From Noviherbaspirillum saxi (lineage in GTDB: Bacteria > Pseudomonadota > Gammaproteobacteria > Burkholderiales > Burkholderiaceae_D), in NCBI RefSeq assembly GCF_003591035.1, contig NZ_QYUO01000002.1:62001-126000 (forward strand): a DNA stretch of 64,000 nucleotides, given 5' to 3'. Position 1 is the first letter of the stretch. Every line of letters begins with the position of its first letter. Below are positions 37,273 to 46,590 of this stretch, piece by piece. The translations under genes and the position numbers were made by a program. The notes beneath the pieces were generated by a model that was not told the DNA's origin, did no database searches, and saw only the letters and a program-made list of their open reading frames with translations.

Positions 37273-38781
37273 ATGTCCGCAACTCATTTCAAACTACGTT
37301 CAACCGTCGCTTTGGTGATGGGGGCGCTGAGCGTTCTCAGTATGTCGTCCTTCGCTTCGAGCCATCGCGAGGCGCCTTTCGTATCCCAGAATCCCAGCAT
37401 CGATGCAACGGATTTTTATATGTTCCGCAGCTATGAACCCGGCAGGGAGAATTACACCACCATGGTGGCAAACTATGTCTCTCTCCAGGATCCGCCCGGC
37501 GGACCCATTTTCTTTCCGATGAATCAGAATGGGCTTTATGAAATTCATGTGGATAACAACGGTGACGGCAAAGAAGACCTGACGTTTCAGTTCCAGTTCA
37601 AGAACGAATTGAAAGACATTGCATTACCTATAGGCGACAAACAGGTATCCATACCGGGCATCAACGGCGGCAAGATTGAGGCAGTCAATTCGCCCAATCT
37701 GCAGATGCGCGAGACATACACTGTCAATGTCGTCCATGGAGACCGTCGTTCCGGGCAACGTCAAGCCGTTACCAATGCAGCAGGCGGCAGCGCGACTTTC
37801 GATAAGCCCGTCGACAATATCGGCAACAAGAGCATTCCGGATTACGCAGCCTATGCCGGACAACACCTGTATGGCATTAACATTCCTGGCTGCGGCTCTC
37901 CCGGCCGTATGTTCGTCGGACAGCGAAAAGACCCGTTTGTCGTCAACGTTGGGGAAGCGTTTGACCTCTTGAATATCAAAACACCTGCGGTCGAACTCAA
38001 TCCGAATGCCGAACGTTCCGCTAGAGACGACCTGGCGCGCAAGAATGTCACCGCCATTGCGCTGGAGCTTCCTACCTCGTGTCTGCGCACGGCAACCGAA
38101 CCTGTCGTCGGTGCATGGACGACCGCTAGCCTGCGGCAGGGCCGTCTGATAGATCCGGCTCCGGAAAGTGGGCTGTTCACCGCAACCAAGGACGGCGGCC
38201 CGTGGGCTCAGGTATCGCGCCTTGCCATGCCTCTGGTCAATGAGCTCGTCATCGGTTTGAAGGACAAAGACAAGTTCAATGCCAGCAAGCCAAGCGGCGA
38301 CGCACAATTCCTGGCCTATGTAACCAATCCGACGCTGGCCGCGATTATCGAATCGCAGTTTTCCAGCGCGGGCGTCAAGGCGCCGACCAAGTTTCCACGC
38401 AACGACCTCGTGACCACATTCCTTACCGGTGTTCCGGGACTGAATAAACCCGCCAACATCGTACCGTCGGAAATGATGCGTCTGAATACCGATATTGCCC
38501 CCAAAGCGAAAGGCTCTCAAAACCGGCTTGGCGTCATTGGCGGTGACACCGCGGGCTTTCCGAATGGACGACGCCCTGGAGACGATGTGGTGGATGTCGA
38601 GCTGCGCGTCATGATGGGCAAGCTCTGTACCCTCAACGATCCAGGAACGTTCGGATGCGCTCCAGCGGATGCTCCTGCAGGAACCTTGCAGTTTACGGAC
38701 GGTGCCTATACCGACGACAGCAACTATGAAGCCGCCTTTCCCTATTTGAGGACACCGCTGGCCGGCTCACCGCAGGAGTAG
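37273..38781 (+). CDS. DUF4331 secreted protein
   Basis: 502-residue exported protein: signal peptide (about 30 residues ending SFA), then SHREAPFVSQNPSIDATDFYMFRSYEPG, the opening motif of DUF4331. Further family segments include VNVGEAFDLLN and ARKNVTAIALELPTSCL. GAGGAGAC precedes the start at 37273. Function is unknown; members are often next to ECF sigma factors, as here, which suggests an envelope or oxidative stress response. Confidence 0.88.
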   Translation: MSATHFKLRSTVALVMGALSVLSMSSFASSHREAPFVSQNPSIDATDFYMFRSYEPGRENYTTMVANYVSLQDPPGGPIFFPMNQNGLYEIHVDNNGDGKEDLTFQFQFKNELKDIALPIGDKQVSIPGINGGKIEAVNSPNLQMRETYTVNVVHGDRRSGQRQAVTNAAGGSATFDKPVDNIGNKSIPDYAAYAGQHLYGINIPGCGSPGRMFVGQRKDPFVVNVGEAFDLLNIKTPAVELNPNAERSARDDLARKNVTAIALELPTSCLRTATEPVVGAWTTASLRQGRLIDPAPESGLFTATKDGGPWAQVSRLAMPLVNELVIGLKDKDKFNASKPSGDAQFLAYVTNPTLAAIIESQFSSAGVKAPTKFPRNDLVTTFLTGVPGLNKPANIVPSEMMRLNTDIAPKAKGSQNRLGVIGGDTAGFPNGRRPGDDVVDVELRVMMGKLCTLNDPGTFGCAPADAPAGTLQFTDGAYTDDSNYEAAFPYLRTPLAGSPQE

Positions 38782-38830
38782 TGGTTCGGGCAACTGCTCA
38801 TTGGTATCCCATCTACACATGGAGCTCAGC

Positions 38831-39112
38831 ATGAAACATTTTTTGGTAGTCCTTCTGGCGGCCGCACTGGCGGCATGCGGCGGGAACGGCGGAGACAGTC
38901 CATCTGTCGCAACCAACACCGTAACGACCGGCGATACCGGTCAAAACGGTCCGTCCGCTACGACAGGCGGGGGCACTGGCAGTAGCGGCAATGCATTCTT
39001 GGCCTTGGTCATGAGTGTCCTGTCGACCAGCCCGGACAACACGGAGCCGGTTCCTGTCGACACAGGCGCCGGTTCTTCACCGGACAACGTCGAGGCGGCA
39101 CCGGTCAGCTAA
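38831..39112 (+). CDS. Small putative lipoprotein downstream of DUF4331 gene
   Basis: 93-residue protein with a lipobox LAAC, so Cys16 becomes lipidated (MKHFLVVLLAAALAACGG). The mature part is low-complexity, rich in Thr, Gly, Ser and Asp, with two similar SPDNTEPVPVDTGAG / SPDNVEAAPVS segments. It lies 49 bp after the DUF4331 gene and a terminator follows, so the two are likely one operon. No domain recognised. Confidence 0.72.
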   Translation: MKHFLVVLLAAALAACGGNGGDSPSVATNTVTTGDTGQNGPSATTGGGTGSSGNAFLALVMSVLSTSPDNTEPVPVDTGAGSSPDNVEAAPVS

Positions 39113-39139
39113 ACAGTGTCTGCGATGCATCTGCAGTTC

Positions 39140-39167
39140 GGTAAAGCCTGCTTGCGCGGGCTTTACC
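39140..39167 (+). terminator. Hairpin terminator
   Basis: Stem GGTAAAGCC / GGCTTTACC with a 10-nt loop after the lipoprotein gene. T-run is weak (CCATCTC). Confidence 0.6.
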
Positions 39168-39214
39168 CATCTCTATCCGGTTATTGTTCATGAAAACAAC
39201 TAGCAGGAGTAGCA

Positions 39215-39645
39215 ATGAAGAGTATCGAAGTAAACACGAGCAGCAACGGTCAGCCGGTTGAATTGTTTTACCAGGACTTGGGCCAAGGGCGTCCGGTCGT
39301 TCTGATTCATGGATTTTTAACGTTGGCATGCTCAAGCATCCGATATCGCAGGCAACCTTGGATTGGATGCAGCAGATTGCGTTGGCGGCCTCGCCAAAAG
39401 CGACACTGGATTGTGCGCATTCATTTGCCGAGACGGACTTTAGAGCTGACCTGAAGACGATTTCGGTGCCAGCGCTGGTCATTCATGGTGATGACGATCA
39501 GACCGTCCCGCTCAAGTCCAGCGGCGCACGTACGGTGGAAATGCTGAGAACCGTACAGTACAAGGAATATAGCGGCGCATCGCATGGTCTGTTCATCACA
39601 CACAAAGATAAGCTTAATCAGGAGTGCTTAGTTTCCAAACCATAA
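39215..39645 (+). pseudogene. Alpha/beta hydrolase with internal deletion and frameshift
   Basis: The start (MKSIEVNTSSNGQPVELFYQDLGQGRPVVLIHG) and end (DLKTISVPALVIHGDDDQTVPLKSSGARTVEMLRTVQYKEYSGASHGLFITHKDKLNQ) match the two ends of a chloroperoxidase-type alpha/beta hydrolase. The middle, including the nucleophile-elbow GxSxG, is missing. The join is near 39315, and the two parts are in different frames. The remaining His (ASHGLF) and Asp (GDDDQ) cannot work without the Ser. Confidence 0.85.
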
Positions 39646-39752
39646 ATGATGCCTACAGAACCGGCATATCGATGGATTGGTTTGCGATCAGTATCGACTG
39701 ATACGGCGACGGAACGCGAGAGCCACTACCATAGCTGAGTCTATTACAGAAA

Positions 39753-40997
39753 TCAGCACCAGTTTCTATCTGGACGATGCTGCAACCGGTGTGCCGCATC
39801 AATGACATCCTGCAGTTCTACCGGGTCGCTGAACGGATCGGCATCCAGGGTAAGCACCCGATTCAATTCCTTTTGCCAGCGCCGCAGTTCGTCGACATAG
39901 GCACGGTCGGCGACCGGCTTGAGACTACCGTTCGTATCGATCAGGTCGCAGATTCCGTTATGCAGCCATTCTCCGGTATGCCAGTCTGGCATGTCGACTG
40001 CCGGGAACAGGCAGACGCCTTGCAGGTCCATGCCACGGTCAACCGCTGCAAGCGATTCTTCCATCACATCCCTGAGCCAGGCATCCCTGCCCTTGCCCAT
40101 GCCGCTGGTTTCGCCGATGATCATCGGGCGGCAGTAGCGCTCCCACACGGTACCGAGCAGGTCGCACAGCGGCACGATGCGATCGTCATCCGGATCGAGC
40201 GCCTTGTGCGGTCCCTGCTCGCGGTACTCCATCTGGCCGAACGAATAATTGTTGGCGCCGACAATATCCAGCACTTCCGGCGAGCCGCCCAGTTCGGGAT
40301 GCTTCATGCCCGCCAGCACATCCCAGGCGAGAAAGGTATCGACACAGGTTTCATGGCGCGCGACCTCGATCTGGTCGGGACGGTCGCGCGGCGCGACCAC
40401 ATGCACCAGCGGATCGATGTGCACCATGCGGGCTTCCGGCGCCACTTCGCGTATCGCCTTGACGCCGGCAATCGCCGCCTTGCACAGCGCAAGCCGGAAT
40501 GCATGACGATCGGACTTGGTCTTGCGATAAGGCGCTACCCAACCCCATTCGGCACCGCAAAACGAAAAAAACGTGATTTCGTTGATTGGTGTGAAGCAAT
40601 GCGGCGCATGCGTGCGTGGGATCAGGTACTCGGCGGCGGCTCTGCAATAAGCGGCAAACCTTGCGCCGAATGCATCATCGAAAGGATCGACGTCATCCGG
40701 ATAGCCGTAGTGGCACAGATCCCATAGCGGCAGGATTTGCGCCCGCTTCATGGCGTCGAGGTAAGGGTCTAAAGTCGAGAAATCAAAACGCCCTCCGCGG
40801 TCGACCAGTGGCCATGGAACACCTTCGCGAGCAACGGCAATGCCCAGCTCGCGCAGGATTTGATAATCTTCGAGCGCACGCACATCGTGTTGCGTTTCAC
40901 TGTTCAGATTGCGCCTGCCCTGATCCTTCCACAAGAAGGTCGAACATTCAAAACCGGACATGAAAAAGGTGGGGAAAATGCCAGGACGTTTTGCCAT
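39753..40997 (-). CDS. Glycoside hydrolase, beta-glucosidase-like (GH1/clan A)
   Basis: 414-residue (beta/alpha)8-barrel enzyme. The segment CFTPINEITFFSF holds the likely acid/base Glu (NE), and MIIGETSGMG holds the likely nucleophile Glu, at positions typical of clan GH-A. MSGFECSTFLWKDQGRRN at the start resembles GH1-like family proteins. No signal peptide, so probably cytosolic. Substrate not determined. Confidence 0.8.
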   Translation of the reverse strand: MAKRPGIFPTFFMSGFECSTFLWKDQGRRNLNSETQHDVRALEDYQILRELGIAVAREGVPWPLVDRGGRFDFSTLDPYLDAMKRAQILPLWDLCHYGYPDDVDPFDDAFGARFAAYCRAAAEYLIPRTHAPHCFTPINEITFFSFCGAEWGWVAPYRKTKSDRHAFRLALCKAAIAGVKAIREVAPEARMVHIDPLVHVVAPRDRPDQIEVARHETCVDTFLAWDVLAGMKHPELGGSPEVLDIVGANNYSFGQMEYREQGPHKALDPDDDRIVPLCDLLGTVWERYCRPMIIGETSGMGKGRDAWLRDVMEESLAAVDRGMDLQGVCLFPAVDMPDWHTGEWLHNGICDLIDTNGSLKPVADRAYVDELRRWQKELNRVLTLDADPFSDPVELQDVIDAAHRLQHRPDRNWC

Positions 40998-41019
40998 AGG
41001 TGGCTTCCTTTTTCTTCCT

Positions 41020-41484
41020 TTACGCCGGCTTGGCGACCATCAGGTAGAAAATCGCAAGAAACGCACAGAATGCCGGAATGCCGAGCAGCACCCAATACCG
41101 GAAATACCGCCAGTACGCATCGGGAAGCGGTGTGCCGGCATCGGCCGCCTCGCGCGACAATTGCTTGAGCCGCGTCTGCAGCCATAGTACCGGTATCCAG
41201 CAGGCTACCGCAATCACATAGAGTCCGACCGACCAGGCGATCCAGCGGGCGCTCATCGGAAAGCCCGCGATGCGCATCAGCAGATAACCGGTCAGCGGCT
41301 GGATAATGATGGTAGTCGATGTGAACAGCCAGTCGGCCAGCACGACGATCCGTGACACGACGGCAATTGCACGCACATCACGCGTCAGCGTGGCGAACAA
41401 CAGATAAAACGCGGAGCCGACGCCGGTCCCGAACAGGAAAGTCGACGACAAGATATGCAGCCATTTGAGGATGATGTATTCCAT
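41020..41484 (-). CDS. DUF2269 family membrane protein
   Basis: 154-residue protein with four membrane segments; MEYIILKWLHILSSTFLFGTGVGSAFY is the typical start of DUF2269. The start ATG overlaps the stop of the upstream SDR gene by one base (TGATG), so the two are coupled. Function unknown. Confidence 0.85.
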   Translation of the reverse strand: MEYIILKWLHILSSTFLFGTGVGSAFYLLFATLTRDVRAIAVVSRIVVLADWLFTSTTIIIQPLTGYLLMRIAGFPMSARWIAWSVGLYVIAVACWIPVLWLQTRLKQLSREAADAGTPLPDAYWRYFRYWVLLGIPAFCAFLAIFYLMVAKPA

Positions 41485-42770
41485 CAGCGTTCCTCAAGTT
41501 CCAGCAATAGCCAGATTGCCGCAAGCATGGGTAGGTTCTTCAGCAGCGGGCCATATGGATGCAACCAGAATTCCGGCAGGCGCAGGCTGATCACAACGGT
41601 AAAAAACACAATGACGGCAATTTGCGCCAGCCACAGCCAGCGCCGTTTTTTCAGCAGCAGGATCGCCACGCCGAATGCCAGGTCCATCAATGCCGCGCCA
41701 TACAGCATCAAGGGCGCCAGCATGCCGGTAATGCCAACGCGGGCGAGCAGCGCATAGCTTTCGGAAACCGGATACAGGCCCAGCGAGACAATGCCGGTGA
41801 CTATCCACACCAACGCGATGCTGACGCGCAGCAAAGGGAGCAGCCAGTTCAGCTTGGCATGCATACATAGCGAAGCGGCCTCTTGCGCCGGCACGAACTC
41901 GGATATCGCGCGCGGCGGGCGGCCAAGCAGCGCAGTCATCTGCGCGGCGCTCGCGGTATTGCCGCGCTCCAACATGCCGAGGGTCTCGACGTCGAGCAGA
42001 CCATGCGGCAGCATGGCGCCAAGTCGTGCGCCTAGCCTGACCAACGGCATCGGCGTGGCGATAAAGCGCGCCGGTCCCATCGCCATCGCCGCGCGCAGCG
42101 TGGCGAGAAACCCGCGTAGCGAGATGGGACGCGCCCCTACCAGGGAAAACCGAACTCCATGTCGCATGTCTTGCTCGACCGGCTCGCGCAGCAGCGCGAG
42201 AATCGCGGATATCAGATCATCCAGATGTACCGGTTGAACCTGCTGTGTGCCGGCGCCCGGCAATGCGATGAGCGGCAGGCTTGCCAGCGTGGTGAACATG
42301 CGCGCGCTGGTTCCGCCCGGGCCATACACCAGCGAAGGCTGCACGATGACCGAGGGAATATCGAGACCGGCAAGAAAGTCGTCCGCCTGCTTCTTGCTCA
42401 GGTGATAGCGGCTGACCGCATGTTCGTCGGCGCCAAGCGCGGAAATCTGCACGATGAGTCGAACCCGGCTTTGCGCCGCTGCCGAGAATAACGCGATCGG
42501 TGCACGTACATGAATGGATTCGAAGCTTTGCTGACCGCTCTCGCGAATGATACCAACCGCATTGATGACGATGTCTATACCGGCCAGGCGCGGCATCCAG
42601 TCGCGCTGATCGAAGTCGCGGGTGAAATCGGCAGCGACATATTCAAAGCGCGGGTCGGTATGCCTTTCCGGATGACGCACCGCACAAACGACGCGATGCC
42701 GTGCGGCCGCCAGCGCCGTCGCCAGCTGACGCCCTATGAATCCGCTTGCCCCGGTAAGCAGTACGACCAA
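41484..42770 (-). CDS. NAD-binding epimerase-like (SDR) protein fused to a DoxX-like membrane domain
   Basis: 428 residues. The N-terminal half is an NAD(P)-binding domain of the atypical SDR type: VVLLTGASGFIGRQLATAL, then the ISALGADEHAVSRYHLSKKQADDFL segment. The C-terminal third has four membrane segments like DoxX or DUF4345 (from about WLLPLLRVSIALVWIVTGI). Fusions of this type are frequent in proteobacteria and are usually followed by a DUF2269 gene, as here. Substrate not known. Confidence 0.85.
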   Translation of the reverse strand: MVVLLTGASGFIGRQLATALAAARHRVVCAVRHPERHTDPRFEYVAADFTRDFDQRDWMPRLAGIDIVINAVGIIRESGQQSFESIHVRAPIALFSAAAQSRVRLIVQISALGADEHAVSRYHLSKKQADDFLAGLDIPSVIVQPSLVYGPGGTSARMFTTLASLPLIALPGAGTQQVQPVHLDDLISAILALLREPVEQDMRHGVRFSLVGARPISLRGFLATLRAAMAMGPARFIATPMPLVRLGARLGAMLPHGLLDVETLGMLERGNTASAAQMTALLGRPPRAISEFVPAQEAASLCMHAKLNWLLPLLRVSIALVWIVTGIVSLGLYPVSESYALLARVGITGMLAPLMLYGAALMDLAFGVAILLLKKRRWLWLAQIAVIVFFTVVISLRLPEFWLHPYGPLLKNLPMLAAIWLLLELEER

Positions 42771-42946
42771 TTGCGACTCCTGCTCTTATCGCCAGTCAAG
42801 CGCGCGTGCCGATAAGGCATGCCGGGAACCAGCGCTGTTTTTGCCCGTCACAAATGTATGTTCAATACGACCGATGCCAAGCGTTGCGAGTTCAGAATGA
42901 ACAGTCTGCGTTCGCGCCATTCTTTAATCTATTGCATGGAGGAAGC

Positions 42947-43420
42947 ATGAAGACATGGCAGCAGGCAGGCAAGGATAGTCTCGTGTCCGGCAGCATTGCG
43001 AGCGCCTTGTCCACCGTAGCACTAAGCGCACGCGGTGAAAGCGAAGATGGAACGCCGTATGCACCGACCAACGCGATCAGCCACTGGATTCATGGCGACC
43101 GGGCCTTGCGCCGCAACGACAAGAGCCTGCGCTACACCCTTACCGGCTACGCCATCCATCATGCTTCTTCGACGCTATGGGCTGTCCTGTATGAAAAATG
43201 GTTCGGCGAGCATGCGGAACGCGGACATGTTCCGGCGGCGTTGCTCGGCGGTGCCGCAGTCGCGGCAATAGCCTGCTTTACCGATTACAGACTTACGCCT
43301 GAAAGATTGCGGCCCGGCTTCGAACATCGGCTCTCCTCCGCTTCACTATTTCTTGTCTATGCAAGCTTTGGAGCAGGGCTCGCCATGCGCGGTCTGAGCA
43401 GTGCGCCGCGCAGGCACTGA
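42947..43420 (+). CDS. Hypothetical membrane protein
   Basis: 157-residue protein with two to four hydrophobic segments (ALLGGAAVAAIACFTDY; SSASLFLVYASFGAGLAMRG). It starts MKTWQQAGKDSLVSGSIASALSTVALSARG after a GGAGGAAGC site. No domain recognised; likely an inner-membrane protein of unknown role. The longer frame starting at 42806 crosses the intergenic region and was not used. Confidence 0.65.
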   Translation: MKTWQQAGKDSLVSGSIASALSTVALSARGESEDGTPYAPTNAISHWIHGDRALRRNDKSLRYTLTGYAIHHASSTLWAVLYEKWFGEHAERGHVPAALLGGAAVAAIACFTDYRLTPERLRPGFEHRLSSASLFLVYASFGAGLAMRGLSSAPRRH

Positions 43421-43496
43421 TGCCGCGGTTTTCGTTAGCAAACATCAAGGAACTTAGCAAGCTAATAGGTTTCTTACAAAATCATTGTGATTTCAC

Positions 43497-43671
43497 TAGA
43501 GCAGTTTCAGTCTGACTTGCCAGGCGAGGCCGAGGCGATTTGCCCGTGGAACAAGGCGCGACGACGCGACATGGCGAGCCATGGCAAGGAGGCCTCGGCG
43601 GCCCCGCGACAACGCCGTGCCGCGGGCAAAGCGTCCGGCATCGACGGTACAGTCAGGCTGAAACTGCTCTA
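43497..43671. repeat. Nested palindromic repeat, second copy
   Basis: Outer inverted repeat of 20 bp with one mismatch (43497-43516 TAGAGCAGTTTCAGTCTGAC; complement at 43652-43671). An inner inverted repeat TTTGCCCGTGG (43539-43549) pairs with CCGCGGGCAAA (43620-43630). The core has AAGGCGC, a hairpin ATGGC-GAG-CCAT, then GGCAAGGAGGCCTCGGCGGC and ACAACGCCG. This is the same core as the minus-strand unit of the copy at 17541-17653. No gene lies inside. Confidence 0.8.
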
Positions 43672-43847
43672 ATTGAACAACGAATCATTGGTTGCGACCC
43701 GATCCGGGCGCGTTGGCAATTCATGGATGACTGTCGCCTAACGACCGACGAAGGACTTCGAACACTGTTTCGAGCTTGAAGTCTTGATCGAAGCAAATCG
43801 TTGCAGTCTATCTGTGCCTCTTACGCAACTTTTAAAGGAGAAACGAA

Positions 43848-45542
43848 ATGGCACTATCATCGAAAAGAGATTCGAATATGTTGACCGGTTTGTTCTACGA
43901 TCGCGAAAGCGCTGAACGTGCGTATCAAGGATTGTCTGACCGCGGATATACCAAGGATGACATCAATGTCGTCATGTCCGATGACACCCGCAAACAGCAC
44001 TTTGCGGATGGCGATACCGCAACGACGGAACTGGGAAGCAAAGCCGCTGAAGGCGCCGGCATTGGCGGTGCCGTCGGTGGTACGCTGGGCGCGGTTCTGG
44101 CAGCAATGACGGCGGCTGGCACCAGCATTGCGCTGCCCGGGCTTGGCCTGGTGATTGCAGGACCGCTGGCCGCTGCAGCAGCCGGCGCCGGCGCAGGCGC
44201 AGCCACCGGCGGCTTGCTGGGTGCGCTGGTCGGATGGGGCATTCCGGAAGAACGCGTGAAGCACTATGAAAGCGGCTTGCAGGAAGGCGGCATTCTGATG
44301 GGCGTAACACCCCGTTCCGATGAAGATGCGGCACATCTTGAAAAGCACTGGCGCAACAGCAACGGCCAGCATATCTATGGCGCGGGCAGCACCACGATCG
44401 ACAGCGGCAGCAGCGATACAGTGGTCGGCGTCTATGACAATTTCTCGGATGCCGAAAGCACGGTGCAAGCACTGATCACGGCCGGCATCGACCGCTCGCG
44501 CGTTCAGCTCAATCCCGAACGTGACGATGCCGCAATTGCGGCGACCTCGACTGCCGCAACGACGCGCGATTCCGATGGCATGAGCGGCGGCGGAGTAGGC
44601 GGCTTTTTCCGCTCGCTGTTCGGAGGCAACGACGATTACAAAGAGCAGCACGATGTTTATGCCGAGTCGGTACGACGTGGCAGCTATGTGGTAACGGTCG
44701 AGGTGGATAGCGAGGAGCAGCAGGACCGGGTTTCGGACATCATGAATCGTTTCAACCCGGTCGACGTTGACGAGCGCAGCAGCCACTGGAAACAGCAAGG
44801 CTGGTCCGGATACGACCCCAGCGCACCGCGTTATGGCCGCGATGAGATCGAAAAGGAGCGCACCGCCTATACACAGGCGCGCACTGCCGATACCACCGGA
44901 TCGTCAAAAATCCCGGTGATCGAGGAAGAGCTCAAGGTCGGCAAGCGCCAGGTGCAACGCGGCGGCGTACGTGTCTTCCAGCGTGTGCGGGAAACGCCGG
45001 TGCATGAGTCGGTACAGCTACGGGAAGAACACGTCAAGGTCGAGCGGCATGCGGTGGACAAGCCGGCGAGCGAGGCAGACCTTGCTGCGTTCAAGGAAGG
45101 CTCGATCGAGCTGCGCGAGACTTCCGAAGAAGCCGTCGTATCCAAGACTGCCCGTGTGATTGAAGAAGTTGTCGTCGGCAAGGAAGTATCGCAGCGCACC
45201 GAGAACATCAACGACACCATACGTCGGACTGACGTAGAGGTCGAACAGTTGGGAGCCGGCGGAACAGCCGGCACGGGGTTCAGCGGTGACGATGCCGATT
45301 TCCGCAGCCATTGGCAAACCGCCTATGGCAGTTCCGGAGGACGCTATGAAGACTACGATGCTGCCTATCGCTACGGATCCACGATGGCCGGCAGTGACCA
45401 GTACAAGAACTACCAGTGGACCGACGTGGAACCGCAACTGCGCAACGACTGGGAATCGAACCACCCCGGCAGCACTTGGGACAAGGTGAAGGATGCAGTG
45501 CGTTATGGCGCAGAACGCGTCACCGGAAGCCGCAGGCATTAA
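43848..45542 (+). CDS. YsnF/AvaK-domain stress protein
   Basis: 564-residue soluble protein. Residues 10-70 and 185-300 are general-stress-protein-17M-like repeats (LTGLFYDRESAERAYQGLSDRGYTKDDINVV; VVGVYDNFSDAESTVQALITAGIDRSRVQL). A glycine-zipper (about 65-125) lies between them. From about 365 a YsnF/AvaK (DUF2382) domain follows (IPVIEEELKVGKRQVQRGGVRVFQRVRETPVHESVQLREEHVKVER). The C-terminus is rich in Tyr/Asp/Ser. AAAGGAGAAACGA before the start is a strong ribosome-binding site. Likely a general stress protein. Confidence 0.85.
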   Translation: MALSSKRDSNMLTGLFYDRESAERAYQGLSDRGYTKDDINVVMSDDTRKQHFADGDTATTELGSKAAEGAGIGGAVGGTLGAVLAAMTAAGTSIALPGLGLVIAGPLAAAAAGAGAGAATGGLLGALVGWGIPEERVKHYESGLQEGGILMGVTPRSDEDAAHLEKHWRNSNGQHIYGAGSTTIDSGSSDTVVGVYDNFSDAESTVQALITAGIDRSRVQLNPERDDAAIAATSTAATTRDSDGMSGGGVGGFFRSLFGGNDDYKEQHDVYAESVRRGSYVVTVEVDSEEQQDRVSDIMNRFNPVDVDERSSHWKQQGWSGYDPSAPRYGRDEIEKERTAYTQARTADTTGSSKIPVIEEELKVGKRQVQRGGVRVFQRVRETPVHESVQLREEHVKVERHAVDKPASEADLAAFKEGSIELRETSEEAVVSKTARVIEEVVVGKEVSQRTENINDTIRRTDVEVEQLGAGGTAGTGFSGDDADFRSHWQTAYGSSGGRYEDYDAAYRYGSTMAGSDQYKNYQWTDVEPQLRNDWESNHPGSTWDKVKDAVRYGAERVTGSRRH

Positions 45543-45600
45543 AGGCTGACCGGTACCAGGAAAAGGCCTGCCAGCATCCGACAGGCCATTGAAACCGAAG

Positions 45601-45629
45601 AAAGGCTGGTCACTTGTGGCCAGCCTTTT
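45601..45629. terminator. Terminator between convergent genes
   Basis: Stem AAAGGCTGG / CCAGCCTTT with a 10-nt loop, followed by TTCAATTTTG. Placed between the YsnF gene (plus) and the thioredoxin gene (minus), and could serve both. Confidence 0.72.
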
Positions 45630-45647
45630 CAATTTTGTTTTCCGCTA

Positions 45648-45980
45648 TCAAGGTCCGCCGGCAATTTGTTGAAGCGCTTCTCCGATTGCCTTGGCGTCGG
45701 TTGATCGCACCAGCCGTGCAACCTCCGTTCCATTGTTCAGAAAAATCAGCGTAGGCCAGAGCTTGACCTTGAATGACCGGCCCAACCGGCGTCCGCGTCC
45801 ATCTTCGATCTTGATATGCCTTACCTTGGGATAGGCGGCAAATGCAGTTGCCAGCGGCTTTTGCCCGGCGATGCAGAAACCGCACCATGGCGCCCCAAAT
45901 TCCACAATCGTCGGCCCTTCAAGGGCATCGATTTCGGAACGATCTGGATCTTTTTCTGCGTACTTGTCGTTCATTGCCAT
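45648..45980 (-). CDS. Thioredoxin-family protein
   Basis: 110-residue thioredoxin fold with active site WCGFC (APWCGFCIAG), a non-standard variant of WCGPC, and the cis-Pro segment WPTLIFLNNG. Likely a cytoplasmic disulfide reductase. Start ATG 45980 follows AAGGAA. Convergent with the stress protein gene. Confidence 0.88.
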   Translation of the reverse strand: MAMNDKYAEKDPDRSEIDALEGPTIVEFGAPWCGFCIAGQKPLATAFAAYPKVRHIKIEDGRGRRLGRSFKVKLWPTLIFLNNGTEVARLVRSTDAKAIGEALQQIAGGP

Positions 45981-46126
45981 GTTGAATTTCCTTATTGTTG
46001 CCTGTTCTCGCCTGTAACGAAGAGCCGATCGTCACGTATTCCAGATCAATGCATCGTCATGCGCAACTTGTGGCTTGAGCTGCGCTCTCAGATGACGTGG
46101 ACAACCAATTTTTCAGGAGATTCATT

Positions 46127-46489
46127 ATGGCAAGAAATCAGCAGTCCGCGAATCAGGGAAACAGCAAGCACTCCGGGCGTCGAACCTTGCCTACGGAACT
46201 GGATGACACCATGCAGTCCGACCATTCCTTGTCGCAATCAGACGAGGACTATGAAGACGAAGGCTTTTCAGTTGCGGAGGAACAGAACTTCGACCAGCAA
46301 TCGGACCAGGCCAGCAGCGTTGGACGCATGCCGCCGGATATCGATGTTGCAGGGGCAACGGCAGAAGAAAATCCTTCCGATGCGATGGCCGACTCGATCA
46401 GGTCAGGTGCGCCGGATGGAGGAAATCCGAACGAAAAGAAAGCCGATCTCAAGCAGTCGATCGAAAGAGCGGTGCCTCCTTCGGTCTGA
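46127..46489 (+). CDS. Hypothetical acidic, disordered protein
   Basis: 120 residues, very polar: rich in Gln, Ser, Asp and Glu (SQSDEDYEDEGFSVAEEQNFDQQSDQASS), no hydrophobic segment. Probably unstructured. Starts after TCAGGAGA. Unrecognised; it shares the small stress-protein neighbourhood. Confidence 0.6.
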   Translation: MARNQQSANQGNSKHSGRRTLPTELDDTMQSDHSLSQSDEDYEDEGFSVAEEQNFDQQSDQASSVGRMPPDIDVAGATAEENPSDAMADSIRSGAPDGGNPNEKKADLKQSIERAVPPSV

Positions 46490-46548
46490 TCCGTTCAGCT
46501 TTCGCATCACTACCCGGTAGCGCCACAATCACGCAGCCGCCCGCAATC

Positions 46549-46574
46549 TGCCATGACCGTCGCCGGTCATGGCA
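46549..46574. terminator. Perfect hairpin
   Basis: Stem TGCCATGACC / GGTCATGGCA with a 6-nt loop, between convergent hypothetical genes at 46127 and 46591. No long T-run. Confidence 0.5.
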
Positions 46575-46590
46575 GTGGCCTGCAGGCACG

